A DNA stretch of 47,990 nt from NCBI GenBank assembly GCA_030427425.1, contig JAUICQ010000011.1, positions 1 through 47,990 of the forward strand. Reading direction: 5' to 3'. This stretch comes from Fimbriimonadia bacterium. Its GTDB lineage: Bacteria; Armatimonadota; Fimbriimonadia; Fimbriimonadales; Fimbriimonadaceae. Below the pieces are notes generated by a model that did no database searches, was not told where the DNA came from, and worked only from the letters and a program-made list of their open reading frames with translations. Below are positions 26,817-35,925 of the stretch, piece after piece; positions within the stretch are counted from its first letter, which is position 1; each line of letters opens with the position of its first letter. A program made the translations under genes and the position numbers.

Positions 26817-27171
26817 GAAAAGAGGGATTAACGGAAAATACTATAGATGTTTACCTCATGTGCAACATATCACTCGAAACGGGTGGATGGGTGATTGGTT
26901 TCCTCCCGGAACTCTCGTGCGTCTTTGTAAGCTTAGCAGAAATCGAGTCATTTCTTATCCTAAAAATTTGGTTGAATATGATACTGTAGTAGAGTATGCA
27001 TCGGGAGAAAGTGTTGCATTTAGCAGTTGTGGCGAGAAGCAGCGTATTTATGATGCTCATGGGAAATTAATTGCTGAGATTACGGAGAAAGAGTATAGAG
27101 ACTTCTTGGATCCGTTATTGCCAGAGGAGAAACTTGGTATTGGTGCCATTAAAATTTGTAGTGTGATGTAA
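26809..27171 (+). CDS. C-terminal part of the frameshifted secreted repeat protein
   Basis: This 120-residue frame starts with a GTG and overlaps the previous frame by 8 bases. It has no signal peptide of its own. The sequence WVFEKRGINGKYYRCLPHVQHITRNG, counting three codons before the GTG, lines up with WCHISAKGEKYCYYPSLFTVYIDATG of the upstream frame. This suggests internal repeats of a single protein. Later turns (VEYASGESVAF, RIYDAHGKLIAEI) continue the pattern. Alternatives are a translationally coupled second gene or programmed frameshifting. Its stop is 1 base from the stop of the convergent next gene. Confidence 0.5.
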   Translation: MFEKRGINGKYYRCLPHVQHITRNGWMGDWFPPGTLVRLCKLSRNRVISYPKNLVEYDTVVEYASGESVAFSSCGEKQRIYDAHGKLIAEITEKEYRDFLDPLLPEEKLGIGAIKICSVM

Positions 27172-27172
27172 T

Positions 27173-27673
27173 TTAGTTTGATGGATCGTTATTGTTTTCT
27201 AGTAAGCCAAGTAGTTTTTCTGATGGCAGGTTCATGATATGGAATCCGGGATGTGTATTGAACTGATCGAATGAGACGCCTTTTAAATCGCCCGATTGTA
27301 TGAATTCGTCGTACATTTTTTTAAGTGATTCCATGGTTTCTGGTTTATGGTAATTGATATCAATCCATATGCCGGGAGTTTCACTCTGCGTTGGGTAGGT
27401 AATAACGGTAATCCAGTAGCCAAGCATTCTTTCATTATCTTGCGAGGTATCGAACCATCTTCCTTCGCTTAGTGTGTAACCTTTAGCTGTTAATTCGTTT
27501 TTAATTTCTGATAGTTTAAATCCAGTGGAACACTGTAGGGTGCAGTTGTTTTTGAAATTGGCGAGTGTTAAAATGGTTTTATCACCCTGTATTTCGTAAT
27601 ATATGGTTTTATCTAAACCCTTATCTTCTTTGATGGTATTTAGAAATGTTTTAAATGGTAATTTTAATAGCAT
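27173..27673 (-). CDS. Hypothetical protein
   Basis: This 166-aa, apparently cytosolic protein has no signal peptide or membrane segment and no domain I recognise. It has a beta-rich N-terminal half (YYEIQGDKTILTLANF, WFDTSQDNERMLGYWITVITYP) and a helical C-terminal half (ETMESLKKMYDEFIQSGD). It is convergent with the frameshifted gene and divergent from the DUF5693-csaB operon. Confidence 0.6.
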   Translation of the reverse strand: MLLKLPFKTFLNTIKEDKGLDKTIYYEIQGDKTILTLANFKNNCTLQCSTGFKLSEIKNELTAKGYTLSEGRWFDTSQDNERMLGYWITVITYPTQSETPGIWIDINYHKPETMESLKKMYDEFIQSGDLKGVSFDQFNTHPGFHIMNLPSEKLLGLLENNNDPSN

Positions 27674-27757
27674 GCATTAATATTATCCCTTATAACCCAA
27701 TATCTATGCACTCTGATGTTGGGATTTGCGAGATGAATTTTATACTATAATATAATT

Positions 27758-29512
27758 ATGTTGAAAGAAAAGAAGTTTATAATTGCTTCTGCTTTACTAG
27801 TTTTAGTAGGAATAGTATTATTTAGTGTTTATAGATATAGAAATGCGAATCTTGGCCACAAGACGGTTGGGTTGTGTGTTGAGAGTGATGTTCTTCGCAA
27901 CTTGATGTTCCAGTCTAAAGTATCGCCAGGGAAGAATCTTGCTAAGTTAAAAGAGTCTGGTATTAATGGGGTGGTTTTATCGGAATGGACGCTTCATGAT
28001 TTAGTAGAGAATAGATACGCTGTGGTGAATTATCTTGGTGAGAGTGAGGGATATCTATTCCAGTTTTTTATGGATGAATTTTCTGTTAACAATTTTTTTG
28101 AAGTATTACAAGTAAAATTTGGCAGTGTTGTTGAGAGAAAATCGGGAAATAGTATTCAGATAAAAGGGATTCCGTATGCGGACATAAAGAGAATCGGACT
28201 AGGATTTAATAAGAATGAGATAGACGATTATAAGCGAGAATCGTTATTGGTAGTGGGTAGAGTATTAAATGAGTCTACTGCAAATGAAGAATCTATTACA
28301 AAAACCGTACATTTAATGAAATATGCAGGTGTAGATTATTATCTCCCCGAAGGTGAGGTGGTGTTAGGTGATAAGAATAGTTTATTGCATGTAGCAGACT
28401 TGTTGGATGATAATGGAATTGGTTATTTATGTCCCGAATTTACTAAAATTTCTGGCGATAAGGAATTATTGAGGGAGATGCTTGAAAAAGGCAACAATCG
28501 TAATGTAGCTAAAATTCATAGTGTATTACCTTTAGAGATGAGTAGACTATCTTATTCCGCTGCAATTGAGAGGTATGTTAAAAGTGTAAAAGAGAGGGGA
28601 GTAAGAATGCTTTTAATCCGACCATTCTCTATGTCTAATGTGGATAGTACAGAAGCGTTTTCTGGCTTTGTTACAAAAATTAAAAATAGATTAGATCTGT
28701 TTGGTTATAAAGTAGGTGTTCCTTCCTCTTTATGCGATAAGAATGTGGGAATGTTGGGTGGCGTCTTTACAACCTGGTTATCGAGTATTGTTTGCTTATT
28801 GATTTTTTCTATACTACTTTATATTGCTATGTATAGTATTAGTAGTACCTATGCGAATGTATTATCTGTTGGTGTAATGGTTATGCTATTCTCTATTGTA
28901 TGGGGAATGTTCCACTATTTACTCCATCATACTTCCGATTATGTTTATGGTGTTAAGTTGATATCCGGAGTGAAATTGGCTCATATTGTTCCACTTGGAT
29001 TTGTATTTATTGCGCTAGTAGATAAGTTTAAGCTGTGGACGTATTTTAAAAATAATCCTGTTTATCCTAGTCAGTTAGTGGGAGCGTTTTTATTTATAGG
29101 ATTGTTAGGTTATATGTTATTGCGATCTGGTAATGAAGGGGTGAATACGGTAAGTGGCATGGAGTTGTATCTGAGAAACTTTATCGATAGTACCTTTGGG
29201 ATTAGGCCCCGCATTAAGGAGATCTTTTTTGGATATCCTGTGCTTTTTGCCGGATTCTGGCTGTTTGTGCAGTCGGATAAAATAAAGAGATTAAATTGGT
29301 TGAAGCTACCTGCATCGATATTAATAACGCTAGGGAGTATTGTTTTTGTAAGTATTTATAACACCTTTTCACATATCCATACTCCTCTAGAAGTAAGTGT
29401 GCTAAGAAGTATTCTTGGAGTAATATTTGGTGGTATAGTAGGGTTAGGTTTAGTAGGGATATTAAAGCTGATATTTCCTGCGTTAGTTAGAGCTAGTAGA
29501 GTGACAGAATGA
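27758..29512 (+). CDS. DUF5693-type multi-spanning membrane protein
   Basis: This 584-aa protein has an N-terminal membrane anchor (about residues 5-23). An extracytoplasmic region of about 300 residues follows (KLKESGINGVVLSEWTL, YYLPEGEVVLGDKN, GVRMLLIRPFS). A C-terminal block of about eight membrane helices includes GIRPRIKEIFFGYP, which I remember as typical of DUF5693 proteins. These are usually encoded directly before csaB in Bacillota, Cyanobacteria and related diderms, suggesting a shared role in cell-wall polymer modification. Here too its stop overlaps csaB by 4 bases (ATGA). Confidence 0.82.
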   Translation: MLKEKKFIIASALLVLVGIVLFSVYRYRNANLGHKTVGLCVESDVLRNLMFQSKVSPGKNLAKLKESGINGVVLSEWTLHDLVENRYAVVNYLGESEGYLFQFFMDEFSVNNFFEVLQVKFGSVVERKSGNSIQIKGIPYADIKRIGLGFNKNEIDDYKRESLLVVGRVLNESTANEESITKTVHLMKYAGVDYYLPEGEVVLGDKNSLLHVADLLDDNGIGYLCPEFTKISGDKELLREMLEKGNNRNVAKIHSVLPLEMSRLSYSAAIERYVKSVKERGVRMLLIRPFSMSNVDSTEAFSGFVTKIKNRLDLFGYKVGVPSSLCDKNVGMLGGVFTTWLSSIVCLLIFSILLYIAMYSISSTYANVLSVGVMVMLFSIVWGMFHYLLHHTSDYVYGVKLISGVKLAHIVPLGFVFIALVDKFKLWTYFKNNPVYPSQLVGAFLFIGLLGYMLLRSGNEGVNTVSGMELYLRNFIDSTFGIRPRIKEIFFGYPVLFAGFWLFVQSDKIKRLNWLKLPASILITLGSIVFVSIYNTFSHIHTPLEVSVLRSILGVIFGGIVGLGLVGILKLIFPALVRASRVTE

Positions 29513-30576
29513 AGAATAGAATCTTGTTAGTAGGCTATTATGGAAATGGAAACTTAGGGGACGATTTACTTGCTGAGGTAAGTATCCGTAATCTTATTAA
29601 AAGTGGAAAGAGGGTTTCATTTACTAGAAATAAGCCGTTACAGATTGAGAAAGAAGAGAAGATAACTCCCGTTTACTCTAGAAGTATAGTAAGTATTTTC
29701 CGTGCGGTAATAAGTAACGATATCGTTATGTTTTCTGGAGGGAGTATTTTCCAGGATGTTACTAGTACCCGGAGTATTCTTTATTATGCCTTTATCGCAT
29801 TATTGGCGCTATTGTTTAGAAAAAAGCTTTACTTAGTGGGTCAGGGTGTCGGACCTTTAAATTCCGATCTTGCGTTTACTTTAACACGTTACATATTTGA
29901 AAGAGCACACCATGTAAGTGTAAGAGATAGGAAGTCTTATGATTTAGTGAGCATTTGGAGACAGAATGACGATGTTCAGTTTATTCCAGATCTGGTTTTT
30001 GATTTCAAGAAAGATGATGAGATTTTAAAAGGGAATAATACGAAAAAAGTAGGGATTATAGTGCGCGACATACCGGGTCTGCCGACTGAACTTACTGTGG
30101 ATTATTATATAAATATTCTGCAGGTTTGCAGAAAGTATACGGAACATCTCCTATTAATCGGTTTCCATTATTCCCATGATAAAGAGTTGATAAACAGTAT
30201 CATTAGTCGGTATGATCCCAATTTGGATGTTATTTATCCTAATTCATATGATGAGGCTGAAGGAGTGTTAACAACTTGTACTGATATTGTAACTACCAGG
30301 TTACATGGTGCTATTTTATCTATGATTTGTAGAATAAAGCCATGTTGCATAGGATATGATAAGAAAGTGGATATGCTTGCGGAAGAGTATCAACTACCTA
30401 TACTGAAAGAAGCCATGTACGGATTTTCATATCAGAATAAGAGTACGTTGGAATCTTATTTAAAAGAGAATAATACCATGTTAAATGATGCTAATCAATT
30501 AACAGAAAATAAATTAGTTTTAGACAAGTATTTAGCTACTTTATTTGATGGTAAAGAAGAAAAAGTATCCCTATGA
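29509..30576 (+). CDS. csaB: Polysaccharide pyruvyl transferase CsaB
   Basis: This 355-aa protein has the polysaccharide pyruvyl-transferase fold. The N-terminal motif is LVGYYGNGNLGDD. FSGGSIFQDVTSTRSILYY, YLVGQGVGPL and VSVRDRKSYDLV follow, with the C-terminal VTTRLHGAILS. CsaB adds ketal-pyruvate to a wall polymer, which SLH domains of S-layer or outer-membrane anchoring proteins recognise. Pairing with DUF5693 supports the CsaB assignment over exopolysaccharide pyruvyl transferases. It overlaps both neighbours by 4 bases, so the three genes form one translationally coupled operon. Confidence 0.92.
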   Translation: MKNRILLVGYYGNGNLGDDLLAEVSIRNLIKSGKRVSFTRNKPLQIEKEEKITPVYSRSIVSIFRAVISNDIVMFSGGSIFQDVTSTRSILYYAFIALLALLFRKKLYLVGQGVGPLNSDLAFTLTRYIFERAHHVSVRDRKSYDLVSIWRQNDDVQFIPDLVFDFKKDDEILKGNNTKKVGIIVRDIPGLPTELTVDYYINILQVCRKYTEHLLLIGFHYSHDKELINSIISRYDPNLDVIYPNSYDEAEGVLTTCTDIVTTRLHGAILSMICRIKPCCIGYDKKVDMLAEEYQLPILKEAMYGFSYQNKSTLESYLKENNTMLNDANQLTENKLVLDKYLATLFDGKEEKVSL

Positions 30577-30986
30577 TAGTATTAGCAATAGATCCTGGTA
30601 ATACAAAATGTGGTTTAGCCTTAGTGGAAAAGGTTTCCGAGATAGAGTGCAATATGCTTTGGAGCACTATCATCCCTTCAGCTGATATCATAGATACGAT
30701 TAAAAAAGCTCTCGATATATCTGCGTTCAAGACGATTATTTTAGGAGATGGTACTTATAGTAAGCAGATAGCAAATGATATCAGAGATAAGTTTACTTCA
30801 ATAGGGATTATTATAACCAATGAAAAAAATTCCACTCTATCTGCTAGAGAGAAGTACTGGAAGTATAATCCGAGGAAAGGTTGGAGAAAGCTTTTGCCGG
30901 TATCGATGCAAGTGCCTCCTGTAGATATTGATAATTATGCAGCACTTGTTCTGGCTGAGAAAGTTCTTCTGGGCGGAAATGGATAA
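30573..30986 (+). CDS. RNase H-fold nuclease-like protein (YqgF/RuvC-like)
   Basis: This 137-aa protein begins VLAIDPGNTKCGLALVE, the first Asp-bearing strand of RuvC/YqgF-like RNase H folds. An acidic NEKNSTLSARE follows in the middle, and PPVDIDNYAALVLAEKVL at the end, matching the three-acid pattern D...E...D. Bacillota encode such short resolvase-like or pre-16S-processing-like proteins beside csaB. It is too short for RuvC. Its start overlaps the csaB stop. The biochemical role is unproven. Confidence 0.75.
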   Translation: MIVLAIDPGNTKCGLALVEKVSEIECNMLWSTIIPSADIIDTIKKALDISAFKTIILGDGTYSKQIANDIRDKFTSIGIIITNEKNSTLSAREKYWKYNPRKGWRKLLPVSMQVPPVDIDNYAALVLAEKVLLGGNG

Positions 30987-31002
30987 GTTAGCGCGAATAA
31001 CT

Positions 31003-31953
31003 TTAAGTGTTTGAAAGTGCAAGTTCTCTAAGAATCTCCTGAGCGGTATTGCTGCCATTTTTAATTCTTGGAATTATTTCATCATCAAATTTATCAGAAG
31101 CACTATCATAGAAGGTTGTTAGAGTGAAGAATTCATCGATGTATTCATCTTTTGCCTCTTTTAATATACCGAAGCTTAGGAGATAAATAAATCTGTTTTT
31201 AAGAGGAGATAGATGATCTATTGTGTAGTACGACATATAGCAGATTTTTTCAGAAATTTCTAGTTGATTCCAGTTTCTTACATTTCTGAGGTAGTAATTT
31301 ACAGCATCTATGGGGAATCCGAGGAAATAGCCTATTGGATTCAAATCTATAGGTGTGTTTTCAATGGCATATTGAATGTCTTCTGCAGTAGAGCTTATAT
31401 CCAATAGTGTCTCTTGTGTGTGTGTTGGTATCACAAGCGCATGAGAAGGGAATCCATCATTATTTATTATAGTTCTAACTTCATAGATGCTGTTTCTATA
31501 AAAAATGAGATCCCATATTTTTTTTCTTGCAGCATCCATATTAAAGGCGAATATTCTGGCCCCTCCTCTGCAATCGGCGCAGCTACATAATTTTTTGGAC
31601 CAAGATGTTGAATTATTGGAGTCTACTTTAAATAATAAAAATCGGAATTTATCTGTATTAAAGCTGCTTAAGAAGTCTTCTACTTCGTTTCTTATGCCTT
31701 TTTGTCTTATGAGTGCATGTAGATTGTAGCTAAGGCATACTGTAGAGAGTGGTTTTATCTCTGTGAGAAGGGTGATTTGGGCATTTGATAACACTACTCT
31801 ACTAATACTGTTCTTATACAGTATATTAAATATGGGACGTCCGGATGAATCGGTAATAGCGTTTGCGTTGGCAGGGTATATATTGATAGAGAATATAAGG
31901 CTAGAAGCTATTAGAATTCTTTGTAAAGTTTTCATTTTTTTCAGTGTGTTCAA
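31003..31953 (-). CDS. Secreted hypothetical protein
   Basis: This 316-aa protein has a signal peptide (hydrophobic ILIASSLIFSINIY, probable cleavage after ANANA). The mature part is helical, has one cysteine cluster (CSCADC, about residues 127-132), and no recognisable domain. It is convergent with the csaB operon, ending 17 bases from it. It fits the set of lineage-specific exported proteins sitting at operon boundaries. Confidence 0.62.
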   Translation of the reverse strand: MNTLKKMKTLQRILIASSLIFSINIYPANANAITDSSGRPIFNILYKNSISRVVLSNAQITLLTEIKPLSTVCLSYNLHALIRQKGIRNEVEDFLSSFNTDKFRFLLFKVDSNNSTSWSKKLCSCADCRGGARIFAFNMDAARKKIWDLIFYRNSIYEVRTIINNDGFPSHALVIPTHTQETLLDISSTAEDIQYAIENTPIDLNPIGYFLGFPIDAVNYYLRNVRNWNQLEISEKICYMSYYTIDHLSPLKNRFIYLLSFGILKEAKDEYIDEFFTLTTFYDSASDKFDDEIIPRIKNGSNTAQEILRELALSNT

Positions 31954-31983
31954 GAAGTGTTAGCTAGTAAGCTTTAGAATATT

Positions 31984-32139
31984 TTACTGGGATATAATTT
32001 TCCTAAGCAATATTCTTTTGTTTATTCTAGGATAATTTAATTGGGATAGTATCCCGGCAACAAATTCCCCCAAAGCCGACTGATAGGCTAATCTCTTCGG
32101 ACGAGTATTCTGGGTGTCAAGAAGTATATGGGAATCATC
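31984..32139 (-). CDS. Small ORF downstream of smc (uncertain)
   Basis: A 52-codon frame starting at an ATG (MDDSHILLDTQNTRPKRLAY..) runs between smc and the secreted hypothetical. The open frame extends upstream to 32202 without a clear start. Its composition is less hydrophobic and more protein-like than random AT-rich DNA, but no family is recognised and no good ribosome site is present. It could be a remnant of a larger gene. Confidence 0.25.
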   Translation of the reverse strand, partial: DDSHILLDTQNTRPKRLAYQSALGEFVAGILSQLNYPRINKRILLRKIISQ

Positions 32140-32154
32140 CATTATAGAAGTTAA

Positions 32155-32173
32155 GATCTTCATACTGAAGATC
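32155..32173 (-). terminator. Hairpin after smc
   Basis: GATCTTCA and TGAAGATC form a perfect 8-bp stem with a 3-base loop, about 70 bases beyond the smc stop. No long U tract follows, so its role as a terminator is tentative. It lies in the upstream extension of the small ORF frame. Confidence 0.35.
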
Positions 32174-32240
32174 ATCAGCTTTATTAGTGAAAATCTTAAC
32201 AATCTAAATGAGTTTTGTTATAGTTTTATAGAAAATCGGG

Positions 32241-35200
32241 TTAGTGAGCGTATGCCTGATTTTGTTCACTTTTTTCTTCAGGTGTGTACGGGATTAGTGT
32301 TGTAACTCCGGGTTCTTGCATGGTGACCCCGATCCAGGTAGTGGCAGCTTCTATGGTAACTGGATTATGGGTGATAAGCATGAACTGAGTAGTGGAGGAG
32401 AAATCTTTTAGTAGATCTACGAATCTTTCGACGTTTCTTCCATCTAGAGGGGCATCAACTTCGTCTAGTACCACGATTGGGGTTGGATTCACCTTAAGCA
32501 GGGCAAAGAGTAGTGCGCAGGCGCAGAGGGCTCTTTCTCCTCCGCTAAGAAGCTCTAGTTTCTGTTTTTTCTTTCCTGGCAGTGTAACTTCTACGTTGAC
32601 GCCGGTGGAGAGGAGATCGGAATCGTCTGTGAGGGATAATTCTGATGCACCGCTTCCGAATATTTTCTGGAAGTTCTCATTAAACGCTTCTCGTACTTTA
32701 GTAAATGTATTAAGAAACTTTTCTTTAGTTAGGGAATCCAGCTCCTTAATACCTTTTAACAATTCTTCACGTGATTCGGTGATATCGATTCGTTCTACCC
32801 TCAGTTCTTCGTATCTCGCAGCTAGCTTTTCATAAGCTTCAATGGCACCTACATTCACGTTTCCAAAAGATTTCAGTCTTCTTTTCAAACTATTTAAAGT
32901 GTTAGAGTAGGAATCTTCATACGGGATTGTGCCGTATAGTGCAGAGATTTCTGAAGATTCTAATTCGTACTCTTCTGCTAATGTAGTGATAATATTGTTT
33001 ATTTTATTATTTAGCTTAGATAGTGATATTTCGCATTGATGTTGTTCTCGAGATAGTTCTTCTTTATCTGTAGTGATTTGCTTAAGATTATTTTTAAGTT
33101 CTTTTAGAGTAAGGATTGTGGATTCCTTTTCTCTAATATATGTATTAAGTTGTGTGGTGTCTTCTTCTGAGAGAGTATCTTTTTCTTGGAGTGATTCTTC
33201 CAAGATGGCCATTTTATTTTTATTTGTTTCTAGTTCTGCATCTGAATTATTTAGCTGAATTTCAATTTCATTTCGTCGATTTTTAATGTGTGAAATTTTG
33301 TTAACAAGATCGTTACCAGTTTTTTCTAAGTTGCGGAGCTGATTTTTCAGGTTAGCAAGCGTGTCTTCCTGATATTTTTTTCTGCTTTTAATTTCAGCTA
33401 ACTGATTCTGGAGTTCTTGTAGTTTGTTATCTTTTTCTAGAATATCGGAATCGTCTTTAGATTCTGGTTTAGTAAGGTTCAGTTTTTGTAGTGAGGATTC
33501 CAACTTTTCGATTCGTGTTGTATGGTGATGTATTTGATGTTCTAGTTTATCAATACTGCTTTTTTCTTTAACTAAGTTTCTTTCTTCTTCTCTGTTGAGG
33601 TTATTTTTATCGTGAATAGTCTCTCTTAAACTTGTAAATTCTTTTTGTTGGTGTGCAATATTACTTTCTAATTGATTAAGGTTGGTATCCAATTGAGTAA
33701 GATTTTTTTCAATGGATTCCAGTTCTGTTTTTCGTTGCAGTATACCGTGGGAGACCTTACCTGTTTTACCTCCAGATACGGCTCCAGATGCATGTACAAC
33801 TTCACCATCTAAGGATACAATTTTATTCCAACCAGATGTTTTAGCTAATTTAAGGGCCACATCGATATCTTGGACGATAAGTGTTTTTCCTAGTAAGTTA
33901 TTGATGACTGGTGAAAATTGATTGTCAAACGTCACTAGTTGATTAGCCCATCCTAATACGCCAGCTTGGTTTATCAGGTTAGGATCGTCTTTTTTATAGA
34001 ATTCCCGCATTAGAGTAATGGGTTGGAAGGTAACTCTGCCTCCACCGCTCTGTTTAAGATACTGGATGGCTTTTTTGGCATCTAATTCGTTAGGAGTAAT
34101 AAGATCGTTAGCGGATCCTCCGAGAGCAGTTTCGATGGCGATTACGTACATCTCTTCAGTAGAGATTGCTTCAATCACAGGGGTGTAATTGTTTTCAAGA
34201 ATTTTCTTAGAGACGGCATTAAGTATATTTTTTGCACCGAATGCTAATCCTTCGTGGGTTGCAAGCGTGGCCGAGAGTCCGCGGTGTTTTGCTTCGAGGG
34301 TGCTTTTTTCAGATAGTAAGTTCCTTTTTTTGTCGGTTAGAAGCTGTATCTCTTTTTCTGAATTTCTGAAATTGATTTGTAGTTGTTCAATCTGTTGTTG
34401 TGATGCTTTTAGCTGATCTTTTTTATTCTGATAAGTTTGAAGGAGTGCGTCTTTTTCTGCTTGAATATCGGGAAGATTTGTGTTAATTTCTCGGATTTCT
34501 TCCTGTAATTCTTCCTGTCTTTTTTGTGCGTTATTGTATTCTGATATTTTAGCTAAGTATTCTTGATAATCTTTTTTATCTTTGTTAATTTCAAGTATGA
34601 ATTGTTGTATTTCTTTTTGTTTTTCTTCTTGCTGAGTATTATGTAGAGTAGATTCATTCTCTATTATGGTTATCTGATTTTTAATATTATTCAGTGTATT
34701 GATATTTTCAGTAATATCGCTTTGGATGTTATTCTCTTCAGCAAATGTACGTTGGTGTTCATTTTGAAATTGTGCTTTTAGGATTGTATTCGATTCACAC
34801 TTTTCTTTGAGTAGTTGTATTTCTTTTTCTTTATTTACGTTTTGTAGTTGTTGTGCGTGGATCTTGGTTTGTAAGGATTCTATTTTTTGTGAATATTCGA
34901 AGTGTCTGTCTTCTACCCGACTAATGTTCTCTTCTAAAGTATGTTGTTCCTGTTCTAATTTTGATTGATTAGATAGTAGGTTCAGGTTCTTTTCTGATAG
35001 ATTGTCAATACTTTCTTGGGTAGATTGATGGTTATGGATAAGGACACTTTTTTCCAATGTATTATGTTCATTTAATACATCAAGATACTCTTTTGCGAGT
35101 TCTGCATCTTCTCTGAGAGGTTCGTACTGTATACCTAGTTCTTGTAGGAGATCGTCAATACGGGTGAGATGTTCTTGTACTGAATCTAGTTTCTTTTTTG

Positions 35201-35729
35201 TATCTTCTCGTCTATATTTATATCTTTGTATTCCGGCAGCTTCATCAATCCATACTCTTCTATCGTAGGGTGATGCTGCGAGTGCGGCATCAATCTCTTT
35301 CTGTCCCACTACTGCGTAGCCCGATTTTCCCAGCCCGCTATCGGCTAGGAGATCGGTAATGTCTTTCAGTCGGCAGTTTTTTCTATTAATCATGTAGTTA
35401 CTCTCTCCGGATCTTGATATTCTTCGGGTGATAACTACTTCGTTTAGGTTGTTTCTGTTGTCTTGGGAGTTTGTTTCGAAATGGAGTGTAACTTCAGCGT
35501 ATCCCAATGATTTTCTTTTAGAGCTACCGTTGAAGATAAAGTCTTCAGCATTCTGTGCTCTTAGGTTTCTAGGATTCTGTTCACCAATTCCCCAGAGCAG
35601 AGCATCTACGATGTTCGATTTACCACAACCGTTGGGTCCGATAACGGCGATGATGTTGCCGTTAATGGTTAGGTCTGCTCTGTCTGCGAAGCTTTTAAAT
35701 CCGAAAATGCGAATGCTTTTTAAATTCAA
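32241..35729 (-). CDS. smc: Chromosome segregation protein SMC
   Basis: This 1162-aa ATPase is the core of the condensin-like complex with ScpA/ScpB. Walker A GPNGCGKSN is at residues 31-39. Two long coiled coils (about 165-480 and 670-985) flank a hinge (about 500-650; GGSANDLITP, ASGAVSGGKTG). The C-terminal head has the LSGGERALCACAL signature and Walker B VVLDEVDAPLDGRNVERF. The ending TWIGVTMQEPGV resembles SMCs of several non-proteobacterial phyla. The start is TTG with GAGGGA upstream. No rnc or ftsY adjoin it, unlike the common Bacillota order. Confidence 0.96.
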   Translation of the reverse strand: MNLKSIRIFGFKSFADRADLTINGNIIAVIGPNGCGKSNIVDALLWGIGEQNPRNLRAQNAEDFIFNGSSKRKSLGYAEVTLHFETNSQDNRNNLNEVVITRRISRSGESNYMINRKNCRLKDITDLLADSGLGKSGYAVVGQKEIDAALAASPYDRRVWIDEAAGIQRYKYRREDTKKKLDSVQEHLTRIDDLLQELGIQYEPLREDAELAKEYLDVLNEHNTLEKSVLIHNHQSTQESIDNLSEKNLNLLSNQSKLEQEQHTLEENISRVEDRHFEYSQKIESLQTKIHAQQLQNVNKEKEIQLLKEKCESNTILKAQFQNEHQRTFAEENNIQSDITENINTLNNIKNQITIIENESTLHNTQQEEKQKEIQQFILEINKDKKDYQEYLAKISEYNNAQKRQEELQEEIREINTNLPDIQAEKDALLQTYQNKKDQLKASQQQIEQLQINFRNSEKEIQLLTDKKRNLLSEKSTLEAKHRGLSATLATHEGLAFGAKNILNAVSKKILENNYTPVIEAISTEEMYVIAIETALGGSANDLITPNELDAKKAIQYLKQSGGGRVTFQPITLMREFYKKDDPNLINQAGVLGWANQLVTFDNQFSPVINNLLGKTLIVQDIDVALKLAKTSGWNKIVSLDGEVVHASGAVSGGKTGKVSHGILQRKTELESIEKNLTQLDTNLNQLESNIAHQQKEFTSLRETIHDKNNLNREEERNLVKEKSSIDKLEHQIHHHTTRIEKLESSLQKLNLTKPESKDDSDILEKDNKLQELQNQLAEIKSRKKYQEDTLANLKNQLRNLEKTGNDLVNKISHIKNRRNEIEIQLNNSDAELETNKNKMAILEESLQEKDTLSEEDTTQLNTYIREKESTILTLKELKNNLKQITTDKEELSREQHQCEISLSKLNNKINNIITTLAEEYELESSEISALYGTIPYEDSYSNTLNSLKRRLKSFGNVNVGAIEAYEKLAARYEELRVERIDITESREELLKGIKELDSLTKEKFLNTFTKVREAFNENFQKIFGSGASELSLTDDSDLLSTGVNVEVTLPGKKKQKLELLSGGERALCACALLFALLKVNPTPIVVLDEVDAPLDGRNVERFVDLLKDFSSTTQFMLITHNPVTIEAATTWIGVTMQEPGVTTLIPYTPEEKSEQNQAYAH

Positions 35730-35868
35730 TTTTATCCCTCTAACTTATTATATTATGGCATTATTAGTAGTTAATGTTGGTTAGTAAAAGGGGTGTGGTG
35801 TGGATCAGGGTGTTAAATATAAAAAGCGGGGTTTGATGATATTTGTTTTGAATAATGGGGTTGGGGGA

Positions 35869-35910
35869 GTATGTCTATAAAAAGAGTTACATCTCTTTTT
35901 ATAGACATAC
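35869..35910 (-). terminator. Hairpin terminator after cheA
   Basis: Arms of 18 bp (35869-35886 and 35893-35910; core TATAAAAAGAG/CTCTTTTTATA) enclose a 6-base loop. It lies 16 bases beyond the cheA stop and is well placed to end the cheW-cheA transcript. U content downstream is low on the minus strand. Confidence 0.7.
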
Positions 35911-35925
35911 GTTAGTATAAAATAT

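Noticed and set aside
26777-26989. Third frame across the frameshift region as a separate small gene
   Set aside because: The sequence in this frame lacks the repeat pattern seen in the other two and has no start signal.
32392-32835. Plus-strand frames opposite smc and cheA
   Set aside because: They are antisense to conserved motifs of those genes and resemble low-complexity shadows.
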